Translations under genes and position numbers: made by a program
Assembly (NCBI RefSeq): GCF_036997485.1
Contig: NZ_JAWLPU010000004.1
Coordinates: 62,001-126,000 of the forward strand
Length of the DNA stretch: 64,000 bases
Reading direction: 5' to 3'
DNA from: Brachyspira pilosicoli
Lineage (GTDB): Bacteria > Spirochaetota > Brachyspiria > Brachyspirales > Brachyspiraceae
The notes under the pieces: model-generated
The model's database searches: none
What the model saw: the letters and a program-made list of their open reading frames with translations, nothing else
What the model was told of the DNA's origin: nothing
Shown: piece after piece, positions 9,557-17,449 of the stretch
Numbering within the stretch: the stretch's first letter is position 1
How the letters are laid out: the number at the start of each line of letters is the position of its first letter

Positions 9557-9584
9557 ATTATAACCCAAATATATAAATCATCAA
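9557..9584 (-). promoter_or_regulatory. Promoter for the pentapeptide-like gene
   Basis: Minus-strand TTGATG (9584-9579), 16-nt spacer, TATAAT (9562-9557). The perfect -10 lies 27 nt before the ATG at 9529. Confidence 0.6.
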
Positions 9585-9609
9585 CAATATATAAGATGAT
9601 AATAAGTGC

Positions 9610-9757
9610 TTGCAGTTCTTTTGGTTCTTTTATACCAATAAAAGAACTGGGGTGCGGGGCAAAGCCCTGCAAATAATAAAAAAGATAAAAATTTTATTGT
9701 TCTTTTTCCCGCAGCTCGCGGTGTGGACTTCGTCAAAAGAACCAAAAAGTGCAAATA
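9610..9757 (+). repeat. Dispersed hairpin repeat, full copy with terminal inverted repeats
   Basis: The left end TTGCAGTTCTTTTGGTTCTT matches the reverse complement of the right end (TTGCACTTTTTGGTTCTT), giving imperfect terminal inverted repeats of about 20 bp. Inside are CAGTTCTTTT/AAAAGAACTG, the hairpin TGCGGGGC-aaa-GCCCTGCA, and a right half beginning TTCTTTTTCCCGC and containing CTTCGTCAAAAGAACC. It resembles the copy at 36832 over its whole length. It carries no coding sequence. MITE-like mobility is an inference. Confidence 0.75.
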
Positions 9758-9836
9758 CTACAACTTTATATTTTTAGAATATATATTAAATATAGTATAA
9801 CATCTAAAATTAAACATAAATACAGATTTTGTTAAA

Positions 9837-9966
9837 TGCAGTTTTTCACGAAGCGTATACGAAGGATATAATGTTCTTTTATATAAATACCGAAAGATAC
9901 CTACTCGGTAAAAGAACTAGGGTGCTGCACGGTGTGTACTTCGTTAAGGGTAAAGCCATGCAAATA
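9837..9966 (+). repeat. Dispersed hairpin repeat, degenerate copy
   Basis: Shares with the other copies the start TGCAGTTTTTC, the arm pair GTTCTTTTATA...GTAAAAGAACTAGGG, the segment GTACTTCGTTAA, and a TGCAAAT end, but in rearranged and diverged form. An extra hairpin (CGAAGCGTATACGAAGG) lies near the left end. It sits between the full copy at 9610 and the Hsp20 terminator. The gene-free stretch 9530-10041 therefore consists of a promoter, two repeat copies and a terminator. Confidence 0.5.
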
Positions 9967-9990
9967 TTTTAAAAGTTAAATTATTTTAAA

Positions 9991-10023
9991 ATAAAAAATG
10001 CATGCATTTATAATGCATGCATT
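9991..10023 (-). terminator. Intrinsic terminator of the Hsp20 pair
   Basis: AATGCATGCAT and ATGCATGCATT form an 11-bp stem around a 5-nt loop; on the minus strand it runs into TTTTTTAT. It lies 19 nt past the stop of the second small heat-shock gene. Confidence 0.85.
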
Positions 10024-10041
10024 CATAAGGCAATATATTTT

Positions 10042-10434
10042 TTAAGCTATTTCTATTCTTTTCTCATACTTAACTTCTTCTTTCTTTGGAAGAGTAAGAA
10101 TCAATACGCCATTTTCAAAATTAGCAGCTATATTATCAACATCTATTGACTTATCGCTTATGTTAAAGCTCTGCTCATATTTTGAAACAACTTCTTCTTT
10201 ATCGCCCTCTTCACTTTTTATAACTTTCTTTCTCTCAGCATATATTGAAAGTATGTTCTCTTTTACTCCAATCTCTAAATCTGATTTTTTTACTCCAGGC
10301 ATATCCATCTCTATTGTATAGCCCTTATCATCTTCATATATTTTATAATTTCTTTGATACAAAGAATAATCTCTCATACAACTATCTCCTCTATGACATC
10401 TATTATTAAACATTGGGAAAAACATTCTTGACAT
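10042..10434 (-). CDS. Small heat-shock protein, Hsp20/alpha-crystallin family (copy 2)
   Basis: A 130-aa ATP-independent holdase chaperone. The alpha-crystallin domain covers about residues 30-130: 'YTIEMDMPGVKKSDLEIGV', 'LSIYAERKK', and the closing 'NFENGVLILTLPKKE' with the conserved G-V-L strand. The start ATG has AAAGGAGAT upstream. It shares most of its crystallin domain with the neighbour at 10467-10865, and the two differ mainly in the N-terminal arm (Met/Phe/Arg/Cys-rich here). Tandem duplication, with the two made from one transcript (32-nt gap). No CIRCE element is visible upstream. Confidence 0.92.
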   Translation of the reverse strand: MSRMFFPMFNNRCHRGDSCMRDYSLYQRNYKIYEDDKGYTIEMDMPGVKKSDLEIGVKENILSIYAERKKVIKSEEGDKEEVVSKYEQSFNISDKSIDVDNIAANFENGVLILTLPKKEEVKYEKRIEIA

Positions 10435-10466
10435 AATACTAATCTCCTTTATTATTTTATTTTTTA

Positions 10467-10865
10467 TTAAGCTATTTCTATTTTTTTCTCATACTTAACT
10501 TCTTCTTTTTTTGGAAGAGTAAGAGTTAAAACACCATTTTCAAAATTAGCAGAAATGTTTTCAATATCTATTCCTTTCACGCTAATATTAAAGCTTTGTT
10601 CATATTTTGAAACAACTTCTTCTTTATCACCATCTTCACTTTTCATTACTTTCTTTCTCTCAGCATATATTGAAAGCATATTCTCTTTTATACCAATATC
10701 TAAATCCTCTTTTCTTACACCAGGCATATCCATTTCTATAGTATAGCTATTATCATTCTCCTCTATCTTGTAATCGCTATATTTAGAAAGGCTATTTTCT
10801 TCATTATAAAAATTATCAAAATCATCCAATATAGAATGTAAAGCAGGTAAAAATATTCTTGACAT
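10467..10865 (-). CDS. Small heat-shock protein, Hsp20/alpha-crystallin family (copy 1)
   Basis: A 132-aa small heat-shock protein with the same domain layout as copy 2: 'YTIEMDMPGVRKEDLDIGIKEN', 'LSIYAERKKVMKSEDGDKEE' and 'ANFENGVLTLTLPKKEE'. A longer open frame begins at 10886, but AAGGAGA at 10873-10879 fits the ATG at 10865, so I start it there ('MSRIFLPALHS'). First gene of the pair. Paralogues with different N-terminal arms can form mixed oligomers; that is general knowledge of the family, not shown here. Confidence 0.92.
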   Translation of the reverse strand: MSRIFLPALHSILDDFDNFYNEENSLSKYSDYKIEENDNSYTIEMDMPGVRKEDLDIGIKENMLSIYAERKKVMKSEDGDKEEVVSKYEQSFNISVKGIDIENISANFENGVLTLTLPKKEEVKYEKKIEIA

Positions 10866-11101
10866 AATCAAATCTCCTTTTTTCAATCAATAATAGTAAG
10901 CAGCATTTTTTATTTTTGCTACACTATATATTATGCAAGAATTATGCCAAATATTATTTAACATGTTGTATATTTTTTATACATTTATTATATGTTTTTA
11001 TAAATAGAGTAAATACTTATTTTAATATATGTATTATTTATATACACAAATAAATACAGTATTGTAGACTTTTAATACTATAAATAAAACTCTTAAAAAT
11101 A

Positions 11102-11123
11102 ATTGTATCATAACCAATACAAT
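11102..11123. other. Inverted repeat ATTGTAT-N8-ATACAAT upstream of mscL
   Basis: The stretch 10866-11176 (311 bases, between divergent hsp20 and mscL) holds no gene that I can see. It contains this perfect 7-bp inverted repeat 54 nt before the mscL start. It could be an operator, but AT-rich repeats of this length arise by chance. Confidence 0.25.
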
Positions 11124-11176
11124 AATTTTAAATATATTATATAATTACATAACAGTAAAATTAAGGAGTATAATTT

Positions 11177-11635
11177 ATGCTCAAAGAGTTTAAAAATTTT
11201 ATAATGCGTGGAAATGTAATAGATATGTCTATTGGTATTATAATAGGTTCTGCTTTTAGTAAAATAGTAAACTCATTTGTAGAAGATATTTTAATGCCTC
11301 CAATAGGCTTAATGCTTAGCGGTATAGATTTTTCTAATATATTTATAGTTATAAAAAAAGGAATAGAAAATCAAGGTCCATACACTTCATTAGAGACAGC
11401 AAAAAATGCAGGTGCTGTTGTTATAAGTGTTGGAATGTTTTTTAATGCTATAATAAGTTTTATAATCACAGCAATTTCTATATTTATAATAATAAAAGCA
11501 GTAAGTAAAATACAAGAAAAAATGCCGAAAGAAAAGAAAGAAGATAAAAAAGAAATTAAAGTATGCCCTTATTGTTATTCTAATATAAACATTAAAGCTA
11601 TAAAATGTCCAAACTGCACATCCGATTTAAATTAA
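11177..11635 (+). CDS. mscL: Large-conductance mechanosensitive channel with C-terminal zinc ribbon
   Basis: Inner-membrane emergency-release valve opened by membrane tension under hypo-osmotic shock. The first membrane helix (about residues 14-40) is preceded by the family signature '[16 protein letters not shown]' and followed by 'MPPIG'. The second membrane helix is about 75-100. After a charged linker rich in Lys and Glu the protein ends with a Cys4 zinc ribbon, 'CPYC' and 'CPNC' 16 residues apart. This tail, seen in some bacterial MscL proteins, makes it 152 aa rather than the usual about 136 aa. AAGGAG precedes the ATG. Single gene. Confidence 0.95.
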   Translation: MLKEFKNFIMRGNVIDMSIGIIIGSAFSKIVNSFVEDILMPPIGLMLSGIDFSNIFIVIKKGIENQGPYTSLETAKNAGAVVISVGMFFNAIISFIITAISIFIIIKAVSKIQEKMPKEKKEDKKEIKVCPYCYSNINIKAIKCPNCTSDLN

Positions 11636-11687
11636 TGTATTTATTTTATAATATAAAAAATTATTTAAAATATTACTAAACACAGTA

Positions 11688-11715
11688 TTGTAAAATATGT
11701 ATAAAGTAATATAAT
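11688..11715 (+). promoter_or_regulatory. Promoter of the serine operon
   Basis: TTGTAA (11688-11693), 16-nt spacer, perfect TATAAT (11710-11715), 43 nt before the ATG of the aminotransferase gene. The leader has an AGGAG ribosome-binding site. Confidence 0.6.
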
Positions 11716-11758
11716 ATCTAAATCTACCATAACAGAGTATTTTTTAGGAGATTATACT

Positions 11759-12904
11759 ATGAGAGACAAAACTTTTTTAATGATACCAGGACCTACACCA
11801 GTACCAGAATCTGCTTTAATCGAAATGGCAAAACACCCTATGGCACATAGAAGCAAAGAATTTTCAAATATATTAAAAGAAGTTTACGAAGATTTAAAAT
11901 ATGTGTTTCAAACTAAGAACGATGTATTTTTATTTACAGCAAGCGGAACAGGGGCAATGTGTGCTGCATTAGAAAATATTGTTAATGAGGGCGATAAAGT
12001 ACTATGCTTAGTGATTGGAAACTTTGGAGCAAGATGGGCAAAAATTGCAGAAAGTAGAGGAGCTGAAGTTATAAAAGTAGAAGTGCCTCTTGGTGAAGTA
12101 ATTAAGCCGCAAATACTTGAAGAAGCTTTAAATAAAAACAAAGACATAAAAATAGTAACACTCACTCATAGTGAAACTTCTACAGGTGCTGCTAATGATG
12201 TAAAAACATTATGTTCTATAATAAAAAAACATGGTGCATTATCTGTTGTTGATGGTATAACAAGCTTATGTGCTATGGAGTTTAAAACTGATGAATGGAA
12301 TATTGATGTTGCATTGTCAGGCTCTCAAAAAGGATTTATGATAGCTCCAGGGCTTTCATTTTTAACTGCAAGTGAAGATGCTTTGAAAATGCATGAACAA
12401 TGTAAATACCCAAGTTTTTACTTTAATTGGAAAGAGCATAAAAAATCTTTAGCTAAAGACACTACACCTTTTACACCTGCAGTAAGTCTTATAAGTTCAC
12501 TTCATACATCTTTGAAGATGATTAAAGAAGAGGGAATTGAAAATGTTAATAAAAGACATAAAAAACTTTCTCTTGCTTTAAGAGCTGCTATAAAAACTAT
12601 AGGATTAAAACTTTTTGTAGAAGATGATAATAATGCAAGCTATGCTATCACTTCAATACTTCCACCAGAAGGAATAACTGTTCCAGATATAAGAAAAACT
12701 TTGAAAGATGATTATGATATTATTGTAGCTAATGGACAGGGAAGTTTAGAGAATAAAATATTTAGAATAGGTACTTTAGGATTTGTATGCGAAAGAGATT
12801 TAATAATGGCTGTTGGAGCATTGGAAGCAAGTCTAATTAAATTAGGATATAAATTTGAAGTTGGAAGCGGAGTTAAAAAATTAATAGAAGAACTAAATAA
12901 ATAA
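11759..12904 (+). CDS. Class V aminotransferase (SGAT/AGAT-like), likely phosphoserine aminotransferase
   Basis: PLP enzyme of fold type I, 381 aa, of the serine-glyoxylate/alanine-glyoxylate aminotransferase group. It opens with 'IPGPTPVPESALIEMAKHPMAHRSKEF'-like features of that group; the PLP phosphate-binding region is 'TASGTGAMCAALEN'; the Schiff-base lysine is in 'SGSQKGFMIAPG'. It is the first gene of a cluster with serA and serB, and no classical serC lies here. The simplest reading is that it performs the missing 3-phosphohydroxypyruvate to phosphoserine step. Classical SerC belongs to the same class but differs in sequence. Function is inferred from context; glyoxylate transamination is the alternative. 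Confidence 0.8.
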   Translation: MRDKTFLMIPGPTPVPESALIEMAKHPMAHRSKEFSNILKEVYEDLKYVFQTKNDVFLFTASGTGAMCAALENIVNEGDKVLCLVIGNFGARWAKIAESRGAEVIKVEVPLGEVIKPQILEEALNKNKDIKIVTLTHSETSTGAANDVKTLCSIIKKHGALSVVDGITSLCAMEFKTDEWNIDVALSGSQKGFMIAPGLSFLTASEDALKMHEQCKYPSFYFNWKEHKKSLAKDTTPFTPAVSLISSLHTSLKMIKEEGIENVNKRHKKLSLALRAAIKTIGLKLFVEDDNNASYAITSILPPEGITVPDIRKTLKDDYDIIVANGQGSLENKIFRIGTLGFVCERDLIMAVGALEASLIKLGYKFEVGSGVKKLIEELNK

Positions 12905-13050
12905 TATTTTTATAATTCTTATATAACAAGAGTTGCTGCAGTATGCACTCGAAATAATAAACAAGAAGTAAAAAATTATTATAAAAAAATAATACTAAAA
13001 AAGTATAACATACTTAAATAAAATTAGATTAATTAAATGGAGATTACACA

Positions 13051-14655
13051 ATGAAAGTTTTGATAACTGATAAGATAAATGAATGCGTTAAGGATATAAT
13101 ATCAGATGTTTCTGAAGTAGTATTTCTTCCAACAATGAGCGAAGATGAGCTATCTAACATTATAGGAGAATATGATGCTCTAATGGTGAGAAGCCAGACA
13201 AAAGTAACAAGAAAAATCATAGAAGCTGGAAAAAACTTAAAAATTATAGGACGTGCTGGAGTTGGTGTTGATAATATAGATGTTGAAGCTGCTACAGAGA
13301 AAGGAATAATAGTAGTAAACTCTCCAGATGGAAACACTATTGCGGCATCAGAGCATACTGTTGCTTTAATGCTTGCCATATCAAGAAATATAGTTCCTGC
13401 TGTAGTTTCTACAAAAGAAGCTAAATGGAACAGAGATAAGTTTACAGGAAATGAACTTTTTGGAAAGACTCTAGGTGTTATGGGTTTTGGAAGAATTGGA
13501 AGAAAGGTTGTGCATATTGCTCTTTCTATTGGAATGAAAGTTATAGTATATGACCCATTTGCTACAGAAGAAATTGTACAAAAAGTTGGAGCTGTATACG
13601 AAACTTCTTTAGATGAGTTTTTACCTCAGCTTGATTATTTATCTCTTCATATACCAAAAACTCCAGAAACAAATAATATTATAAACAAAGATAATTTATG
13701 CAAGATGAAAAAGAACGCTATAATCATAAATTGTTCAAGGGGCGGACTTGTTAATGAAGAAGATTTAAAACAAGCATTAGAAAACGGCACTATAGCAGCT
13801 GCGGCAGTAGACGTTTTTGTTAATGAACCAAAGATAGAGACTTGCCCATTAGTTGAATATAAAAATGACAATTTAATACTTACTCCTCATCTTGGTGCTA
13901 GTACAAAAGAGGCTCAAATTAATGTTGCTTTAGATGTTGCTAAACAAATAAAACAAGTATTGTCTGGAGGATATACTGAATCTGCTGTTAATATACCTTC
14001 ACTTAATCCTGAAAAATTAGAGCCTGTAAAAGACTATATGAAGATAGCAGAAAATGCAGGTGAAATGATAATGCAAATATCTAACGGTAAAATTAAATCT
14101 TTTGAAATAACAGCACAGGGGGAATTAATTAATTTAGATATCCAGCCACTTGAAGTAGCAGTATTAAAAGGTGCATTATCTTCAATGCTTCAAGATGTAA
14201 ACTATGTTAATGCTCCTTATCTTGCAAAGCAAAGGGGAATAGAAGTAAAAACAATAAAATCTGAAACTCCTTCCACATTTACAGGCATATTAAAAGTAAA
14301 ACTAACTACAGACAAAGAGGTTAATAATGTATCTGTATCTTTAATAGCTAAAAACATAGCAAGAATAGTTAAGCTAAATGATTATGATGTTATAATAAAG
14401 CCTCAGCCTCATATATTAATAGTACCGCATATAAACCAGCCTGCTATGATAGCCAAAGTAGCAACTGTATTATCAAGTGACGGAATAAATATTGGATCAA
14501 TGAATGTATCAGAAAACATAAAAGGAAGTAATATGTCTATAATGGCTATAAACGTTGACAGAGTAATAGAAAACGACATGATAGAAAAAATCTCAAAAAT
14601 AGACGGAGTTCATCAACCAAAGTATGTTAAACTTACTTCAGGATATACACTATAA
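13051..14655 (+). CDS. serA: D-3-phosphoglycerate dehydrogenase
   Basis: First committed step of serine synthesis: 3-phosphoglycerate to 3-phosphohydroxypyruvate with NAD. The 534-aa length matches the long type with an intervening domain and a C-terminal ACT domain. Motifs: NAD-binding 'GVMGFGRIGRKV', 'NCSRGGLVNEEDL' with the catalytic Arg, and 'ILTPHLGASTKEAQ' with the catalytic His. The ACT domain ('ILIVPHINQPAMIAKVATVL') covers about residues 450-530 and usually mediates feedback by serine. GGAG lies 8 nt before the ATG. It is 146 nt after the aminotransferase and 12 nt before serB. Confidence 0.95.
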   Translation: MKVLITDKINECVKDIISDVSEVVFLPTMSEDELSNIIGEYDALMVRSQTKVTRKIIEAGKNLKIIGRAGVGVDNIDVEAATEKGIIVVNSPDGNTIAASEHTVALMLAISRNIVPAVVSTKEAKWNRDKFTGNELFGKTLGVMGFGRIGRKVVHIALSIGMKVIVYDPFATEEIVQKVGAVYETSLDEFLPQLDYLSLHIPKTPETNNIINKDNLCKMKKNAIIINCSRGGLVNEEDLKQALENGTIAAAAVDVFVNEPKIETCPLVEYKNDNLILTPHLGASTKEAQINVALDVAKQIKQVLSGGYTESAVNIPSLNPEKLEPVKDYMKIAENAGEMIMQISNGKIKSFEITAQGELINLDIQPLEVAVLKGALSSMLQDVNYVNAPYLAKQRGIEVKTIKSETPSTFTGILKVKLTTDKEVNNVSVSLIAKNIARIVKLNDYDVIIKPQPHILIVPHINQPAMIAKVATVLSSDGINIGSMNVSENIKGSNMSIMAINVDRVIENDMIEKISKIDGVHQPKYVKLTSGYTL

Positions 14656-14667
14656 GGATAAATATAG

Positions 14668-15288
14668 ATGAAATTAGCAGTTTTTGATTTTGACTCCACT
14701 TTGATGGACGGTGAAACTTTAGACATTATTGCAAGAGAAACTAATTTTGAAAAAGAGATTTCTGAAATTACTGCAAAAGGGATGAGAGGGGAGATTGATT
14801 TTTTTGAAAGTTTAGAAATGAGAGTTGCATTACTTAAGGGAATAAAATTAGAAACTGTTAATGAAATTTGTAATAGCCTTCCTGTGATGAATGGTGCAAA
14901 AGAAACTATTCACGAGCTTCACAAAAAAGGCTATAAATGTGTATGCTTTTCTGGAGGATTTAAAAATGCAACCACCCTATTTGCATATAAGCTTAATTTA
15001 GACGGAGAGTTTGCAAATATCTTTCACACAAAAAATAGCATACTTACAGGAAAAGTTGGAGGCGAGATGATGTTTTCAAACAGCAAAGGAGAAATGCTTG
15101 CAAGATTACAAAAGCTTCTTAATGTTTCCTATGATGATACTTTGGCTGTTGGTGATGGTGCTAATGATTTAAGTATGTTTAAATATGCCAAAAAAAAGGC
15201 AGCATTTTGTGCTAAAGAAGTTTTAAAAAAGGAAGCAAATATTATAATAGAAAAAAAAGATTTAACTCTTATATTAGATAAAGTTTAA
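14668..15288 (+). CDS. serB: Phosphoserine phosphatase (HAD superfamily)
   Basis: Last step of serine synthesis, hydrolysing phosphoserine. A compact 206-aa SerB without the N-terminal ACT domain of the E. coli form. HAD motif I is 'FDFDSTLMDGETLD' (two catalytic Asp), motif II 'CFSGGF', and motif III/IV 'AVGDGANDLSMFKYA'. AAGGA precedes the ATG and the gap to serA is 12 nt, so the two are co-transcribed. A terminator follows 22 nt after the stop. Placement after serA and an aminotransferase makes phosphoserine the strongly preferred substrate. Confidence 0.92.
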   Translation: MKLAVFDFDSTLMDGETLDIIARETNFEKEISEITAKGMRGEIDFFESLEMRVALLKGIKLETVNEICNSLPVMNGAKETIHELHKKGYKCVCFSGGFKNATTLFAYKLNLDGEFANIFHTKNSILTGKVGGEMMFSNSKGEMLARLQKLLNVSYDDTLAVGDGANDLSMFKYAKKKAAFCAKEVLKKEANIIIEKKDLTLILDKV

Positions 15289-15310
15289 ATATATTGTCAA
15301 CTTTTCTTAT

Positions 15311-15332
15311 AGTAAAAAGGTTTTACTTTTTT
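15311..15332 (+). terminator. Intrinsic terminator of the serine operon
   Basis: AGTAAAA-agg-TTTTACT hairpin (7 bp, 3-nt loop) followed at once by TTTTTG. Confidence 0.75.
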
Positions 15333-15441
15333 GTATACACTTCACAAAGAACTGCATTTTATAAAATCTACCTTTAGGTGTACATTAAATTTTAGATGTT
15401 ATATTACATTGAATATATGTTGTAAAACATAAAGTTGTAGT

Positions 15442-15472
15442 ATTTGCACTTTTTGCTGCGGGAAAAAGTTGA
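15442..15472 (-). repeat. Fragment of the dispersed hairpin repeat
   Basis: TTTGCACTTTTTGCTGCGGGAAAAAG corresponds to the right end of the repeat in reverse orientation with the middle deleted; a close relative lies at 58876. The gene-free stretch 15289-15590 otherwise contains only the serine-operon terminator. Confidence 0.55.
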
Positions 15473-15590
15473 GTAAAATAAAAAATATATAATATATTTA
15501 TAAAAATACAAAATTGATAATTGTTCAAGTATATATATTTTTTATAATTTAAATACAAAATTAGTAAGGATTTTTGAAACATTCTATTAA

Positions 15591-17444
15591 TTAAATAATA
15601 TAATCGTTAGCGATGCTTCTTAGTCTTTTAGCTCCAAGTACATGGAAATGTCTTAGTTTTCTTAATGTTTCACTAGAGAATGTATTTAATGGCACATAAA
15701 CTATCTCTACTTTTGTTGTCATTTTAGCAAACTCTTTTAATATGTTTGAAGGCGGAGTAGGGGCAACATAACCTAAATATTTATCCACAGAATAAACTAT
15801 AGCTGTATACAATAATAAATCAGCATAATTTCTCACTATACCATCTTTTTTAAGCTTAGCATATTCTCTCCATACATCATACGGAGCTTGAGGAGGCATT
15901 AAAGAAGCATATCCTCCAAAAAAGCATTTTGATATACCGGGACCAACCAAAGTGTTGCCTGGCTCTGTCGAATAAAGTATTAAATCACTGTCATCATGTG
16001 CTTCGCTATACCAAACTATATTCCAATCATAATTTTCATCATGTTCCTCATCAAATATCACAACCATATGCCCAATATTGCCTTTTATCTTTGGAATCTC
16101 TTTAACATATATCTCTTTTTTATAATAATTTCTTATAGTCTCACGCATGTCAATACCGTCTTTAATGCTCACCTTAAAAGGCTCTATTTTTGCCTTATCT
16201 TCTGTAAGCATGTTTCTAATTTTGTTTCTAAGTATATTCATATGCTTTTCCATAAGCACATCTTCAGGTATATGCGAAAGTAAATTAGTTCTCTTATTCC
16301 AAGTGTCAGCCCATTCACCATCATATTTTTCTTTCGGGCGAGTTGTAACATGAACTTTCTTAAAAGAAGTTTTCCATATATTGTCATATTGATGAAGTTT
16401 TATTTTTTTGTCTTTTAATAAACCCTCCATTCCGTTAGTAGCAGGGTCGCGGTTTAATTTTATTGTAGGATAATCTTCATCTTCATCTGTGTAGTAAGGA
16501 TAATATTCCATACCTTCCATTACTTCCAAAGCATAATCATTATTAATCATACACTTTGAAGCTGTAAGCATATCTATATAATCAGGAAGAATATAATTGT
16601 CTAATATGCATAAGTTTCTTAAATACTTCATCATATTCTTTTGCTGCAGCATAGATATAGGAAGCTTGTATCTTAATTTAGCCTCTCTAAAAATACTTTC
16701 TATAATTTCTATTTTATCAAACTTTTCTAATTCATTGTTTCTGTATTTCTCATACATATAAGAAGTAAATGGAAACTCTCCAAGTACTTTATTTATAGAG
16801 TTTTTATGTATATTAAATATTTTGTTGTTATCTTCGCTATATTCAATTTTTTCATTATCAGTTTCGTTTTTATCTTTTTTAAGTAAATTTAAAATATTAT
16901 CCCAATGCGACATTCCGCAAACAAATAATATTCTTTCATGCTTTTGAGAGATATTAGCTAATTCTCTAGCCATAAATAATTCTCTTTCTTCATCTGTTTT
17001 AGTTTTTACAAATGAATAATTGTTTTTAACTTCATTATAAAAACTTTCAAGCCCAATTTTATTTAATAAATAATCATCAGGCATAAGATAATGAGAGTTA
17101 GTGTTTATTGATGTAATATCTTTATCTATTGTATATAACGGAAGCTCTTCATCTATCGAAAGCCTTATAGCTTCTATAATAGAATCGCAAGGGTCAATAG
17201 GTATATAAACAGCTTCATCTTCTATTTCTCTTATAATTAGGCTGACAAATGGAAGTCTCGCAACAGCATTCTTTAGAGATTTATAAAAGTTCAAAGGCTG
17301 CTCTACCACTATAGCATCAGGCTTGAAATTGTAAAAAGCTTCCCTCACAGCTAGAGCAAAATATACTCTTGAATGTATAGATGGGATAGCTAAAATATTA
17401 TTATATCTTAAAACATTAGAATCAATATTAACAATTTTACTCAT
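15591..17444 (-). CDS. Large protein with TraB/TIKI-like N-terminal features, function unknown
   Basis: 617 aa, no signal peptide or membrane segment. The N-terminal 200 residues resemble the TraB/ChaN-type fold: 'IPSIHSRVYFALAVREAF' followed by 'KPDAIVVEQP' parallels the TraB opening (GTAHVS...PDAVVVEL), and 'RILFVCGMSHWDNILNLLKK' parallels its closing GxGH motif. The remaining about 400 residues are not recognised; they include a conserved-looking segment 'GPGISKCFFGGYASLMPPQ'. It starts 5 nt after the stop of the PBP1A gene and has no ribosome-binding site of its own, suggesting translational coupling and a shared function. TraB-like assignment is by eye. Confidence 0.45.
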   Translation of the reverse strand: MSKIVNIDSNVLRYNNILAIPSIHSRVYFALAVREAFYNFKPDAIVVEQPLNFYKSLKNAVARLPFVSLIIREIEDEAVYIPIDPCDSIIEAIRLSIDEELPLYTIDKDITSINTNSHYLMPDDYLLNKIGLESFYNEVKNNYSFVKTKTDEERELFMARELANISQKHERILFVCGMSHWDNILNLLKKDKNETDNEKIEYSEDNNKIFNIHKNSINKVLGEFPFTSYMYEKYRNNELEKFDKIEIIESIFREAKLRYKLPISMLQQKNMMKYLRNLCILDNYILPDYIDMLTASKCMINNDYALEVMEGMEYYPYYTDEDEDYPTIKLNRDPATNGMEGLLKDKKIKLHQYDNIWKTSFKKVHVTTRPKEKYDGEWADTWNKRTNLLSHIPEDVLMEKHMNILRNKIRNMLTEDKAKIEPFKVSIKDGIDMRETIRNYYKKEIYVKEIPKIKGNIGHMVVIFDEEHDENYDWNIVWYSEAHDDSDLILYSTEPGNTLVGPGISKCFFGGYASLMPPQAPYDVWREYAKLKKDGIVRNYADLLLYTAIVYSVDKYLGYVAPTPPSNILKEFAKMTTKVEIVYVPLNTFSSETLRKLRHFHVLGAKRLRSIANDYII

Positions 17445-17449
17445 AAAAA

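Noticed and set aside
15385-15582. 65-codon minus-strand open frame
   Set aside because: Low-complexity AT-rich translation running through a repeat fragment; no ribosome-binding site or domain.
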